Notes: generated by a model not told the origin, from the sequence alone. Shown: positions 1 through 6,052, counted from the first letter of the stretch. The stretch is 7,871 nt of DNA from Microcaldota archaeon (GCA_027043825.1 JALUER010000080.1:1-7871), one strand, 5' to 3'. Numbers and translations: made by a program.

Positions 1-201
1 CACGAAACCGCCTGGAGGGTGTTCGGAGAACACCCTACACTCGTCCGGCCAAAGAACTTGGCCGTTCGGTAATCCGGGCGGGCCCACTATGGGGTATCCA
101 CCCCTATAACCCCGTGGTAGGGGTGGTCTCCGCCTCCGCTCCGACCACCCTCCCGGGAGAAGATCGGGGTTCCTAAAGGAGGAATCCCCTCCCCCTCAGC
201 T
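1..201. other. GC-rich, hairpin-dense region without a convincing gene; possible structured RNA
   Basis: No recognisable protein is encoded here. Two frames stay open to the window edge (minus from about 194, plus from 3 to 171), but neither has a good start codon with a ribosome binding site or a familiar sequence. The stretch does hold perfect stems: 16-24 with 28-36 (9 bp, GGA loop), 46-52 with 58-64 (7 bp), 98-106 with 118-126 (9 bp), 121-128 with 143-150 (8 bp, competing with the previous stem), the palindrome 150-159, and 166-173 with 181-189 (one bulge). Such density in a GC-rich block suits a thermophile structural RNA. I looked for the conserved blocks of RNase P RNA, SRP RNA, tRNA and rRNA and found none. 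The strand is undecided: a plus-strand RNA would end here, a minus-strand RNA would lie just downstream of kae1. Confidence 0.4.
166..189 (-). terminator. Possible hairpin at the 3' end of kae1
   Basis: Read on the minus strand this is GGGG-A-TTCC, a seven-base loop TCCTTTA, then GGAA-CCCC. It is an eight-pair stem with one bulged base, beginning 13 nt after the kae1 stop codon. It could stabilise or end the kae1 transcript. There is no U-rich run of the kind that usually marks archaeal termination, and it may instead belong to the structured region to its left, so the call is weak. Confidence 0.25.
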
Positions 202-1209
202 CTAGGGTACTCCTGATCCCCCTCCCCTCTCTTTTACCCAGGGGATCTCTGCCTGGTCCACCCGGAAGTATGGGTTCACAGGTTCATGTAGAGACGTTCT
301 TAGGCCGCTCTTGTAGGCGAGGAGGCCCGTCCAAGCGATCATGACACCGTTGTCGGCGGCATACTTCATGGGGACCACGTAGCTTCTGGCTCCCCTCTCC
401 TTCGCCATGGTCTCCATCATCTCCTGGAGCCGCTTGTTCGCTGCCACTCCCCCAACTAAGAGAACCTCTTCCTTTTCGGTGTGGGCTAGGGCCCTCTCAG
501 TCACCTCCGTTACCATGGCGAAGGCCACTTCTTGAAAGGAGAAACAGACGTCTTCCGCGGGGTGCTTCTCTAATGCCTTCTTGGTGGCTGTCAGGAGCCC
601 CGTGAAGGCGAGATCGCTCCCCTTAACCGTGTAGGGGAGATCTATGAGGTTCTTTCCCTTCCTTGCCAGCTCCTCTATTTTCGGTCCCGCTGGAAAGGGT
701 ATCCCCATGGCCCTTCCGAGCGTATCAATGACGTTCCCGAGCCCCATGTCGAGGGTCTCACCGAAAACGCGGTACCTCCCGTTCTCGTAGGCGATGATTT
801 GGGTGTTGGCACCGGAGAGGTAAACGACGAGGGGATCCCTTGTCTCGGTGAGGAGTTTCCCGATTTCGATGTGGGCAACCCCGTGGTTGACGCCCACCAA
901 GGGTTTACTGTACCTCCTGGCCAGGTAGCGGGCGACCACCGCCCCCGTCCTCAGGGAGGGGCCCAACCCCGGGCCTATGGCAAAGGAGATAACATCCACG
1001 TCCTCTATCCCCACACCGGCCTCTTCCAGCGCTCTGAAAAGAACCTCGGCCCCCCTCTCCGAGAAGAGTTTCGCCGCCTCCCGGGGGAGTATTCCCCCCT
1101 CCTTGGGCCTTAGCGAAACCCTCTGGTCTGCAAGGATACTGCCCTTCTCGTCTACTATCCCTATCCCGAAGGTGTGGGCAGTGGATTCGACGCCGAGGGA
1201 TACGAGCAT
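202..1209 (-). CDS. kae1: Kae1, tRNA threonylcarbamoyltransferase subunit of KEOPS
   Basis: This is the catalytic subunit of the archaeal KEOPS complex, which transfers the threonylcarbamoyl group from TC-AMP to A37 of ANN-decoding tRNAs to give t6A. The 335-residue protein has the ASKHA fold of the Kae1/TsaD family. The metal-binding pair is in NHGVAH (His109, His113), with Tyr130, the nucleotide loop SGANTQ (132-137), VGGVAAN (252-258) and the metal ligand Asp286 in the ADNG motif. The start chosen is ATG 1209-1207, because the family begins with a short hydrophobic strand leading into GVESTAHT; an in-frame ATG at 1269 would overlap the divergent gene and add 20 unrelated residues. No good Shine-Dalgarno precedes the ATG, so it may be leaderless. 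It is not fused to the Bud32 kinase, as it is in some archaea. It follows S27ae in the conserved cluster but is separated from it by a divergent HAD gene. Confidence 0.95.
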   Translation of the reverse strand: MLVSLGVESTAHTFGIGIVDEKGSILADQRVSLRPKEGGILPREAAKLFSERGAEVLFRALEEAGVGIEDVDVISFAIGPGLGPSLRTGAVVARYLARRYSKPLVGVNHGVAHIEIGKLLTETRDPLVVYLSGANTQIIAYENGRYRVFGETLDMGLGNVIDTLGRAMGIPFPAGPKIEELARKGKNLIDLPYTVKGSDLAFTGLLTATKKALEKHPAEDVCFSFQEVAFAMVTEVTERALAHTEKEEVLLVGGVAANKRLQEMMETMAKERGARSYVVPMKYAADNGVMIAWTGLLAYKSGLRTSLHEPVNPYFRVDQAEIPWVKERGGGSGVP

Positions 1210-1215
1210 CAAACC

Positions 1216-1222
1216 ATTTATA
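1216..1222 (+). promoter_or_regulatory. TATA box of the HAD gene, in a 34-bp divergent promoter with kae1
   Basis: The sequence ATTTATA is centred about 25 nt before GTG 1244, the archaeal spacing for transcription starting at or next to the start codon, so the HAD mRNA is probably leaderless. Only 34 bp (1210-1243) separate the two divergent start codons. For kae1 the A-rich stretch at about 1234-1240, read on the minus strand, sits about 27 nt before its ATG and could be a weak TATA element. The two promoters would therefore interleave and compete. Confidence 0.5.
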
Positions 1223-1243
1223 CTTCCGTGACCTTTTTGAAGG

Positions 1244-2329
1244 GTGTATAGGTTGGTACTGCTAGACATAGACGATACCCTTTTCGATGCAGAAAGGGCG
1301 TATAGAATGGCCGAGGAGATAGTTTTTAGAGAACTTCAGAGACGGTACAACCTTCTTACTTGGGATGTGTTTATAGAGCACTACAAATGGGCCCGGAAAT
1401 TGGTTCACAAACAGCTTAGTGGGTCTGCTTCTATGCATAACAGGTTTCTCTATTTTCAGACTATGATGGAGATGATGGGACTTACCCTTGAGCCCGGGAT
1501 CCTTCTAAAGCTTACAAACCTTTATTGGAGAACTGTACTGAGAGTGTCTAGGCCCTACCCAGGGGTGAAGAAGACCCTGAGAATTCTAAAGGAACACAAC
1601 GTCCGTATTGGTGTGGTAACTGACCTATTAGCCCACATTCAGGCCGAGAAGCTCCTTCGTCTTGGTGTCGACCGCTACATAGATTTCATGGTTTCTAGTG
1701 AAGAAACGGGCCGAGAAAAGCCCCACCCTTCCATGTTTCTCACAGCCCTTCACAAGGCCCACATGTCGCCGGAAGAGGCAATTATGGTGGGTGATAGCTT
1801 AGAAAAGGATGTTCTTGGTGCGAAGGATGTAGGTATAACGGGTGTGCTCTTCGGTTCTCGAGATGAAAGGGCCGATTACAGCATTTTCCATTTTGAAGAC
1901 CTGCTTCCTATTGTGTTGGGAAAGAGAAGAAAACGAAGGAGTAGGAGGCAGTTTCTCTTTATTCATCAGAAGGTCTTAGAAGGGGGAGAATGGGAAGACG
2001 TGCTGGCAAAAGTTACCGGAAAAGGGATAAAGGTGGTAGTGTATGGGGAAAGAATAGAAGACATGGAGGGGATAAGAAAAAGGTATCCGGTGAGAACATT
2101 TCTATATAGAGAACGATCTCGCAGACACCTCTACGAGGATCTCCTTGATATCACTTCTGCAATCCCTTGGAGAACGGCAGTGGTGGACGAGCGAGAATCT
2201 TACCTGAGAACGGCACGACATCTGATGATGAAAACGATCCTCTGGAAGGAATGGAAGGAACCTTTCATACCAGACTACTTTGCTCGGAAAGAGAGCGACC
2301 TTGTAGAAGCGGTAAACCTACTCCTTTGA
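1244..2329 (+). CDS. HAD-superfamily hydrolase with degenerate second HAD-like C-terminal half
   Basis: This is a probable Mg-dependent phosphatase of the haloacid dehalogenase superfamily; the substrate is unknown. Residues 1-225 form a complete HAD domain: motif I DIDDT (nucleophile Asp8, acid/base Asp10), a helical cap at about 16-105, motif II Thr126 in VVTD, motif III Lys159 in EKP, and motif IV GDSLEKD (Asp184, Asp189). It resembles archaeal phosphatases of the PH1421 type, which end near residue 230. Here a basic linker (KRRKRRSRR, 227-235) leads to about 125 more residues. Their end aligns without gaps to the motif IV region of the first domain, but the catalytic positions are mostly lost (Asp315 kept, Tyr320 for the second Asp). 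GTG 1244 is chosen for its TATA spacing; TTG 1253 is the alternative. The gene is AT-richer than its neighbours, and its last 12 bp overlap the convergent S27ae gene. Confidence 0.85.
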   Translation: MYRLVLLDIDDTLFDAERAYRMAEEIVFRELQRRYNLLTWDVFIEHYKWARKLVHKQLSGSASMHNRFLYFQTMMEMMGLTLEPGILLKLTNLYWRTVLRVSRPYPGVKKTLRILKEHNVRIGVVTDLLAHIQAEKLLRLGVDRYIDFMVSSEETGREKPHPSMFLTALHKAHMSPEEAIMVGDSLEKDVLGAKDVGITGVLFGSRDERADYSIFHFEDLLPIVLGKRRKRRSRRQFLFIHQKVLEGGEWEDVLAKVTGKGIKVVVYGERIEDMEGIRKRYPVRTFLYRERSRRHLYEDLLDITSAIPWRTAVVDERESYLRTARHLMMKTILWKEWKEPFIPDYFARKESDLVEAVNLLL

Positions 2330-2494
2330 CTCCTTCTTCACGGTGTACCCACACCGGCCGCAGTAGTATCGATCTCCGTGGTCCGCCATGAAGACGCCCG
2401 GGCCACACCGGGGACAGAAGGGCCTTATCCTCTTTAGCTCTCCATTCTCCACCACGTAGAACTTCCACTTCTTAGACTGACTGTGCTTCCCCAT
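2318..2494 (-). CDS. rps27ae: Small-subunit ribosomal protein S27ae
   Basis: A 58-residue zinc-binding protein of the 30S subunit, matching the archaeal/eukaryal S27ae family in length and pattern. The start MGKHSQSKKWKFY is followed by the ligands Cys27 and Cys30 (FCPRCGPGVFMADH) and Cys45 and Cys48 (YYCGRCGY), giving one four-cysteine zinc ribbon. The ATG at 2494 lies inside the end of the S24e gene (23-bp overlap). It has a seven-base Shine-Dalgarno, GGTGATC, four bases upstream. It is the last gene of the pyrophosphatase-to-S27ae block. Its final 12 bases, including the stop, are antisense to the end of the HAD gene. Confidence 0.96.
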   Translation of the reverse strand: MGKHSQSKKWKFYVVENGELKRIRPFCPRCGPGVFMADHGDRYYCGRCGYTVKKESKE

Positions 2495-2771
2495 CGGAGA
2501 TCACCCCGTTCCTCTTTAGCATGTACTCCGGCTCTACGACCTTCATTACCTCTTCGTTCCTGTAGACAAAGACCTCGGCCAGGAACTCCCTGGAGCCTGC
2601 CTTACCCCCTATCCTCTTGACAACTATGAGTTCGGGGGAGGCACCCGTCTTGGCCGCCGCCAGCTCCTTTACCTCCTTCCTGGAGGGAGTAACGTCAGCC
2701 ACTACCTTGAGGAGGATTTCATCCCGGGAAAGTAACGGGTTTTCCCTTTTTTCGACGATCTCCGCCTCCAT
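2472..2771 (-). CDS. rps24e: Small-subunit ribosomal protein S24e
   Basis: A 99-residue 30S ribosomal protein. Family hallmarks visible are the N-terminal strand MEAEIVEKRENPLLSR, the TPSRKEVKE motif at about 28-36, and the VEPEYMLKRNGV stretch near the C-terminus. The ATG at 2771 has a GAGGTGA Shine-Dalgarno (2776-2782) four bases away. That site contains the stop codon of spt4, so translation of the two is probably coupled. The gene overlaps S27ae by 23 bp. In Methanothermobacter and Thermococcus I recall another gene (DUF359, dephospho-CoA kinase) between spt4 and S24e; it is absent here. Confidence 0.95.
   Translation of the reverse strand: MEAEIVEKRENPLLSRDEILLKVVADVTPSRKEVKELAAAKTGASPELIVVKRIGGKAGSREFLAEVFVYRNEEVMKVVEPEYMLKRNGVISDGEAQSV
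2499..2505 (-). promoter_or_regulatory. Ribosome binding site of S27ae inside the S24e gene
   Basis: On the minus strand this reads GGTGATC, fully complementary to GATCACC near the 3' end of archaeal 16S rRNA, with a four-base gap to ATG 2494. It lies within the S24e reading frame, so it fixes the S27ae start and implies independent re-initiation despite the 23-bp gene overlap. Confidence 0.7.
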
Positions 2772-2775
2772 GCTC

Positions 2776-2976
2776 TCACCTCGCTATGGCTATAGCGTAC
2801 TTACCCGGATACTTTATTCCCATGAGTTTGGCGACTTCGGAGTTCTCGGGATCGTTCACGATGACCATGCCCCTCCAGAACTTCGTGAAGGACGTCCCTC
2901 CGCATACCGGACACTTCTCCGCGCCCAGGGGCACCAGCGCCTTACAGTTCCTGCAGGCCTTAAGCTTCTCCGCCAT
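2776..2976 (-). CDS. spt4: Transcription elongation factor Spt4 (RpoE'')
   Basis: A 66-residue protein that pairs with Spt5 (the NusG homologue) to clamp RNA polymerase during elongation; archaeal Spt4 was formerly called RNA polymerase subunit E''. A four-cysteine zinc finger is formed by Cys8, Cys11, Cys22 and Cys25 (CRNC...CPVC). It is followed by the family core FTKFWRGMVIVNDPENSEVA and a short tail with the GKYAIAIAR end. ATG 2976 is preceded six bases upstream by GGAGGAGG (2983-2990). Its start overlaps the end of rpoE by 17 bp, and its stop codon lies within the Shine-Dalgarno of S24e. This rpoE-spt4 pairing is conserved in many archaea. Confidence 0.95.
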   Translation of the reverse strand: MAEKLKACRNCKALVPLGAEKCPVCGGTSFTKFWRGMVIVNDPENSEVAKLMGIKYPGKYAIAIAR

Positions 2977-3517
2977 CCTTTTCCTCCTCCTCTAACCAAT
3001 CCCACTTCCCGAGCCCAGGCTGCCTCATGGTGAGGCCAATCTTGGACTCGGCCACCGTTTCTTTGAGGGAGACTGTCACGATCCTGGTCCTCACCTTGTC
3101 GCCCATCCCCACGCTCTTACCTGTATCTCTACCGATGAAGGCCGGGATGGAGGGGTCATACCTCACGAAGTCGTCCATGATCTGGGACATGTGGACAAGC
3201 CCGTCCACGGGCCCTATTCTCACGAAAAGTCCGAACTCGGCCACGTCTACCACGTAGCCGTCCACAACTTCCTGGAGAAGCGGCATATAGGTGAGTATCT
3301 CGAAGGTCGTGTCCACGAAGACGTTGGGGTCACCGGGGATGATTACGGCGTCTCCGATCTCTTTCACGTTGGTGACCGCCACCACGATGCCCACATCCTC
3401 GTCCACCCTTCCCTCCAGCTCTTCCTTGAGCTGGTTGAGAACCGCCTCCTTCAGGTCACCGCTGAGCTTGGAAGGAGGAACCGCCACCGAGTCCCTCACG
3501 GTGTATACGTAGAACAC
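2960..3517 (-). CDS. rpoE: DNA-directed RNA polymerase subunit E (Rpb7-like, RpoE/Rpo7)
   Basis: This forms the stalk of archaeal RNA polymerase with subunit F; it helps open the promoter and binds emerging RNA. The 185 residues match family length. The N-terminal tip domain occupies about 1-80, from MFYVYTVRDSVAVPPS through the strand VFVDTTFEILTYMP. The S1/OB RNA-binding domain spans about 81-165, with GLFVRIGPVDGLVHMSQI. A short acidic tail ends the protein. The start is GTG 3517, aligned with the family's usual start, with a GGAGG site about nine bases upstream inside the end of the pyrophosphatase gene. The preceding stop codon lies one base before this GTG, and the 3' end overlaps spt4 by 17 bp, so all are probably on one mRNA. 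Confidence 0.95.
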   Translation of the reverse strand: MFYVYTVRDSVAVPPSKLSGDLKEAVLNQLKEELEGRVDEDVGIVVAVTNVKEIGDAVIIPGDPNVFVDTTFEILTYMPLLQEVVDGYVVDVAEFGLFVRIGPVDGLVHMSQIMDDFVRYDPSIPAFIGRDTGKSVGMGDKVRTRIVTVSLKETVAESKIGLTMRQPGLGKWDWLEEEEKDGGEA

Positions 3518-3518
3518 C

Positions 3519-4055
3519 TTATCCCTCCTCCTCTTCGAAGCGTTTTATGGCCTCTTCGATAAGTTTCTTGGCCTCCTCGGCACCCCTAAAGTCCTTCACC
3601 TTCACCCACTTGCCGGGTTCCAGCTCCTTGTAGTGCTCGAAGAAGTGCTTGATCTTGTTGAGCGTTGCCTCCGCACAGTCAGAAACGTCCTTCACCTCGT
3701 CCCAGGTGGGGTCCAACTTGCTCACTGGGACGGCAAGTACTTTCTCGTCCTTCCCGCTCTCGTCCTCCATGATGAGGACACCTATGGGCCGTGCCCTGAT
3801 GACAGACCCTGGGGCCACCGGCTCCCGGGAGAGGACGAGCACGTCGACGGGATCCCCATCCTCGGCGAGGGTCCTGGGGACGAAACCGTAGTTGGCGGGG
3901 TAGTACATGGCCGTGTAGAGGAAGCGATCAACGAAGATGACGCCGCTCTCGTGGTCCACCTCATACTTTACTCCACTCCCCATGGGGATCTCAATGACCA
4001 CGTATATGTCCTCCGGGGGCTTCTTTCCCGCGGGTAGGTCCTTCCAGAGGTTCAT
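3519..4055 (-). CDS. ppa: Inorganic pyrophosphatase, family I
   Basis: This soluble enzyme hydrolyses PPi to two phosphates, pulling nucleic acid synthesis and tRNA charging forward. Nearly the full active-site set of the E. coli family I enzyme is present: Glu22, Lys30, Glu32, Arg44, Tyr56, the DGDPVD motif (Asp66, Asp68, Asp71), Asp98, Asp103, Lys105, and the YK pair in HYKELEPGK. ATG 4055 gives 178 residues and a start MNLWKDLPAG like other archaeal members. It has a GGGTGG site five bases upstream. A GTG three codons earlier (4064) is possible but would lie almost at the presumed transcript start. The acidic C-terminal EEEEG end runs into the rpoE ribosome binding site. A TATA box upstream marks it as the first gene of the block running to S27ae. 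Confidence 0.96.
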   Translation of the reverse strand: MNLWKDLPAGKKPPEDIYVVIEIPMGSGVKYEVDHESGVIFVDRFLYTAMYYPANYGFVPRTLAEDGDPVDVLVLSREPVAPGSVIRARPIGVLIMEDESGKDEKVLAVPVSKLDPTWDEVKDVSDCAEATLNKIKHFFEHYKELEPGKWVKVKDFRGAEEAKKLIEEAIKRFEEEEG

Positions 4056-4060
4056 GAAAA

Positions 4061-4066
4061 CCACCC
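4061..4066 (-). promoter_or_regulatory. Ribosome binding site deciding the pyrophosphatase start
   Basis: GGGTGG on the minus strand, five bases before ATG 4055. It overlaps the upstream candidate GTG 4064, which would then have no binding site. This supports ATG 4055. Confidence 0.5.
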
Positions 4067-4087
4067 TAATAGGTTGAACCGGGGAAA

Positions 4088-4097
4088 CCCTTTAAAT
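4088..4097 (-). promoter_or_regulatory. TATA box of the ppa-rpoE-spt4-S24e-S27ae block
   Basis: AATTTAAAGG on the minus strand lies in the 53-bp gap (4056-4108) between the PIN gene and the pyrophosphatase gene. A start 25-27 nt downstream would fall near 4067, leaving a leader of about 12 nt that just holds the GGGTGG site. This is the only AT-rich patch in that gap. Confidence 0.6.
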
Positions 4098-4108
4098 TCA
4101 TCCGTGCT

Positions 4109-4483
4109 TCAACCCACCTCCAGGTGGTTCTTCTCCCGGAGGTAGGCGACGACCCCTCCGGCTTCCCATATCCTCCTCTTCAGCTCCCTATCATTGGTGG
4201 CTATCACGTAGCCCTTCTTCGCCAGCTCCACCAGCGCCGCGTCGGTAGGGAGCTCCTCTTCCACGGAGAGAACCTCAAGCTTCTCCGCTATTCTCTTGCC
4301 GATTCTCGCTCCAAGCCGTTCTCTCTGGTTGCCTTCCCTCTCCAGTTTATCCAGTTCCTTTAGCACCTGGGGTATGACATATACCTTTGTGCCCGGCACG
4401 ATCCTCCCTATCTCCTCCAGAACATCCACGCCAAAGTAGTAGGGCACGAGGAGCATGTTCGTGTCCAGAACGACGCCCTTCAC
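4109..4483 (-). CDS. PIN-domain protein, archaeal Fcf1/VapC9-like (UPF0129 type), predicted RNase
   Basis: A small PIN-fold protein, predicted to be a Mg- or Mn-dependent endoribonuclease. Homologues next to aIF2 gamma in archaea are thought to act in rRNA or RNA processing, but the target is unknown. With the start used here (124 residues) the acidic site is complete: Asp7 in VVLDTN, Glu43 in VLKELDKLE, Asp81 in PTDAAL and Asp98 in ATNDRELK. GTG 4483 is chosen because the family begins just before the DTN motif and because it makes a GTGA overlap with the aIF2 gamma stop. An upstream GTG at 4513 adds ten residues and has a possible GGTGGG site, so it cannot be excluded. No antitoxin gene adjoins it, so a toxin role is unlikely. 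Confidence 0.88.
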   Translation of the reverse strand: MKGVVLDTNMLLVPYYFGVDVLEEIGRIVPGTKVYVIPQVLKELDKLEREGNQRERLGARIGKRIAEKLEVLSVEEELPTDAALVELAKKGYVIATNDRELKRRIWEAGGVVAYLREKNHLEVG

Positions 4484-5682
4484 TTTACTATACCGTAGCC
4501 TGTCAATCTCCACCGGTTGCCCACCTTCCTGCTTACGGCTATCCTCATCCCTTCCTCCACGGCGACCGGCTTTTTCGTCTTCAGCTCCAGGTAGTCCTTC
4601 TTGTAGTGCTTGACGATGACCGCCGCTGGCATGGTTCCTATGGCGGCTGCCATGAGCTCGTTGGGCTTGAAGGGGGGTTCTTCTATCTTCTGGACCTTCC
4701 TCTCGATGGGATGGTACTCTATGGAGAACTCGGTGACGGGGTCGGGGAGTGTTCCGGGCTTTCCAACGAGCTGACCCTTCAGCTTATCCCCCTTTCCGAA
4801 GTAGGGGTCTATCTCAGTTCCTATGGCGATGAGACCACCGGGTCTGGCCTCCTCCAGCTTCGAGTCCTCGGAGGCCAGGGAGACCACTTCCGTGACTATC
4901 TTCTCACCGTTTATGCCGGGGGAGAGCTCTATCTCGTCCCCCACCTTCACCACTCCCTGTTCTATTGACCCGCCAATGACGGCCCCCTTTAGGTCCTCGG
5001 GTCTCGTCCCGGGCTTGTTGATGTCAAAGGAGCGGGCCACCCACATCTTGAAGGGCTTCGAATAATCCCTTTCCGGGGTGGGGATCCTCTCCTCGATGGC
5101 CCAGACCAGGGCATCGATGTTTACCCGGTGGTGGGCAGAGGTGGGAATCACCGGTACGTCCTCGTAGCCGTACGTTCTTAGAAACTCAACGATCTGCTCG
5201 TAGTTCTTCCTTGCCTCCTCCTTGGAGACGAGGTCGACCTTGTTCTGGACCACCACGAGGTTCTCTACCTCGTTGATCTTGACGGCTAAGAGGTGTTCCT
5301 CCGTCTGGGGCTGTGGGCAGGGCTCGTTGGCGGCAATGACGAGAACCGCCCCGTCCAGGATGGCGGCCCCCGAGAGCATGACGGTGAGAAGGGTCTCGTG
5401 TCCTGGGGCGTCCACGAAGGAGACCCGCCGGAGAACTTCCAGCCCCGGCTCCCAGGAAGGTTTGTAAGCCTCCGGGGGGTCTTTAGACGGGTCCTTGGCG
5501 AAGATGGTGTCCGCGTACCCCAACCTGATGGATATCCCCCTCTTGAGCTCCTCCGAGTGGGTGTCCGTCCACTTCCCCGTGAGGGCATAGGTAAGGGTAG
5601 TCTTGCCGTGGTCGACGTGACCAACCATGCCTATGTTGACCTCTGCCTGCTTAGGAAGACACGCCTTCTTCAGGGGAACCAC
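4480..5682 (-). CDS. eif2g: Translation initiation factor aIF2 subunit gamma
   Basis: The GTPase core of aIF2, which delivers initiator Met-tRNA to the small subunit. The GTPase domain (1-200) shows G1 GHVDHGKT (21-28), the switch 1 region HSEELKRGISI (42-52), G3 DAPGH (91-95), G4 NKVD (147-150) and G5 SAH (182-184). Two beta-barrel domains follow, with RSFDINKPGT, GAVIGGSIEQG and the C-terminal RWRLTGYG motif. The 400 residues are close to family size. The insert between switch 1 and DAPGH (about 61-85), which in many homologues holds a four-cysteine zinc knuckle, has no cysteine here and is shortened. The start is GTG 5682, with GAGGAG (5693-5698) ten bases upstream. It overlaps the end of S6e by 32 bp and the PIN gene by four bases. 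Confidence 0.96.
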   Translation of the reverse strand: MVPLKKACLPKQAEVNIGMVGHVDHGKTTLTYALTGKWTDTHSEELKRGISIRLGYADTIFAKDPSKDPPEAYKPSWEPGLEVLRRVSFVDAPGHETLLTVMLSGAAILDGAVLVIAANEPCPQPQTEEHLLAVKINEVENLVVVQNKVDLVSKEEARKNYEQIVEFLRTYGYEDVPVIPTSAHHRVNIDALVWAIEERIPTPERDYSKPFKMWVARSFDINKPGTRPEDLKGAVIGGSIEQGVVKVGDEIELSPGINGEKIVTEVVSLASEDSKLEEARPGGLIAIGTEIDPYFGKGDKLKGQLVGKPGTLPDPVTEFSIEYHPIERKVQKIEEPPFKPNELMAAAIGTMPAAVIVKHYKKDYLELKTKKPVAVEEGMRIAVSRKVGNRWRLTGYGIVK

Positions 5683-6046
5683 CCAGGAGCTCCTCTATGG
5701 GCGTCTCGCCCTCCTTCACGATGACCAGATTTAACTGCTCGATGTCCTCGGCGACGGTGTTGCCCCTTACCGTCTTCCGTACCCTTTCACCCTTCTTGAG
5801 CTTCCTGACACCGGGACCGCCAGAGAGCAGTACTTTCTTCCTCCCTGTTCCGTGGACGTCCGGCCTCATGGGGAAACCGTCCTTGTCGGTCCCCCCGGTG
5901 ATCCTCGCCCTGTAGCCCTTGAGGCCCAGAGGCGAAAGGTCCACCTCGTCACCGATCTTAAGGCCGTAGAACATCCGGGCTTCTTCCTCACCAATCTCCT
6001 TCTGGAAGGCCCTTCCCGTCTTCGGTACGGAGATCACTAACTTCAT
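5651..6046 (-). CDS. rps6e: Small-subunit ribosomal protein S6e
   Basis: A 131-residue 30S subunit protein; archaeal S6e corresponds to the N-terminal part of eukaryotic S6. It shows MKLVISVPKTG at the start, the signature ITGGTDKDGFPMRPDVHG, and KTVRGNTV near residue 100. ATG 6046 is preferred over ATG 6052, because the only Shine-Dalgarno, GGGAGGG at 6053-6059, would touch the first ATG but is six bases from the second. It is the first gene of a block with aIF2 gamma and the PIN protein, overlapping aIF2 gamma by 32 bp. It has its own TATA box. In Methanothermobacter S6e also sits close to infB; here a plus-strand ATPase gene lies between them. Confidence 0.96.
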   Translation of the reverse strand: MKLVISVPKTGRAFQKEIGEEEARMFYGLKIGDEVDLSPLGLKGYRARITGGTDKDGFPMRPDVHGTGRKKVLLSGGPGVRKLKKGERVRKTVRGNTVAEDIEQLNLVIVKEGETPIEELLGGSPEEGVSS

Positions 6047-6052
6047 GTTCAT

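Noticed and set aside
1..194. Minus-strand frame open from about 194 to the window edge, and plus-strand frame open from 3 to 171
   Set aside because: High GC makes stops rare. No ATG, no ribosome binding site and no familiar residues support either; the perfect hairpins explain the region better.
1..200. RNase P RNA, SRP RNA, tRNA or rRNA in the left edge region
   Set aside because: None of the conserved blocks I know was found on either strand: GAGGAAAGTCC or ACAGAANCCGGCTTA for RNase P, the SRP helix 8 loop, a tRNA T-arm, or rRNA landmarks. Only an unspecified structured RNA is claimed.
1210..1269. N-terminal extension of Kae1 from ATG 1269
   Set aside because: It adds 20 residues unlike any family member and would run through the divergent HAD start. 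The homologous start is ATG 1209.
2319..2468. Minus-strand frame of 67 codons at 2265-2468 and other long frames opposite the housekeeping genes
   Set aside because: They are shadows of S27ae and other real genes: their residues are Arg-, Pro- and Ser-rich, and the true frames carry clear family motifs.
4109..4483. VapBC-type toxin-antitoxin pair
   Set aside because: The PIN protein has no small antitoxin gene beside it and sits in a conserved translation block, as Fcf1-like PIN proteins do.
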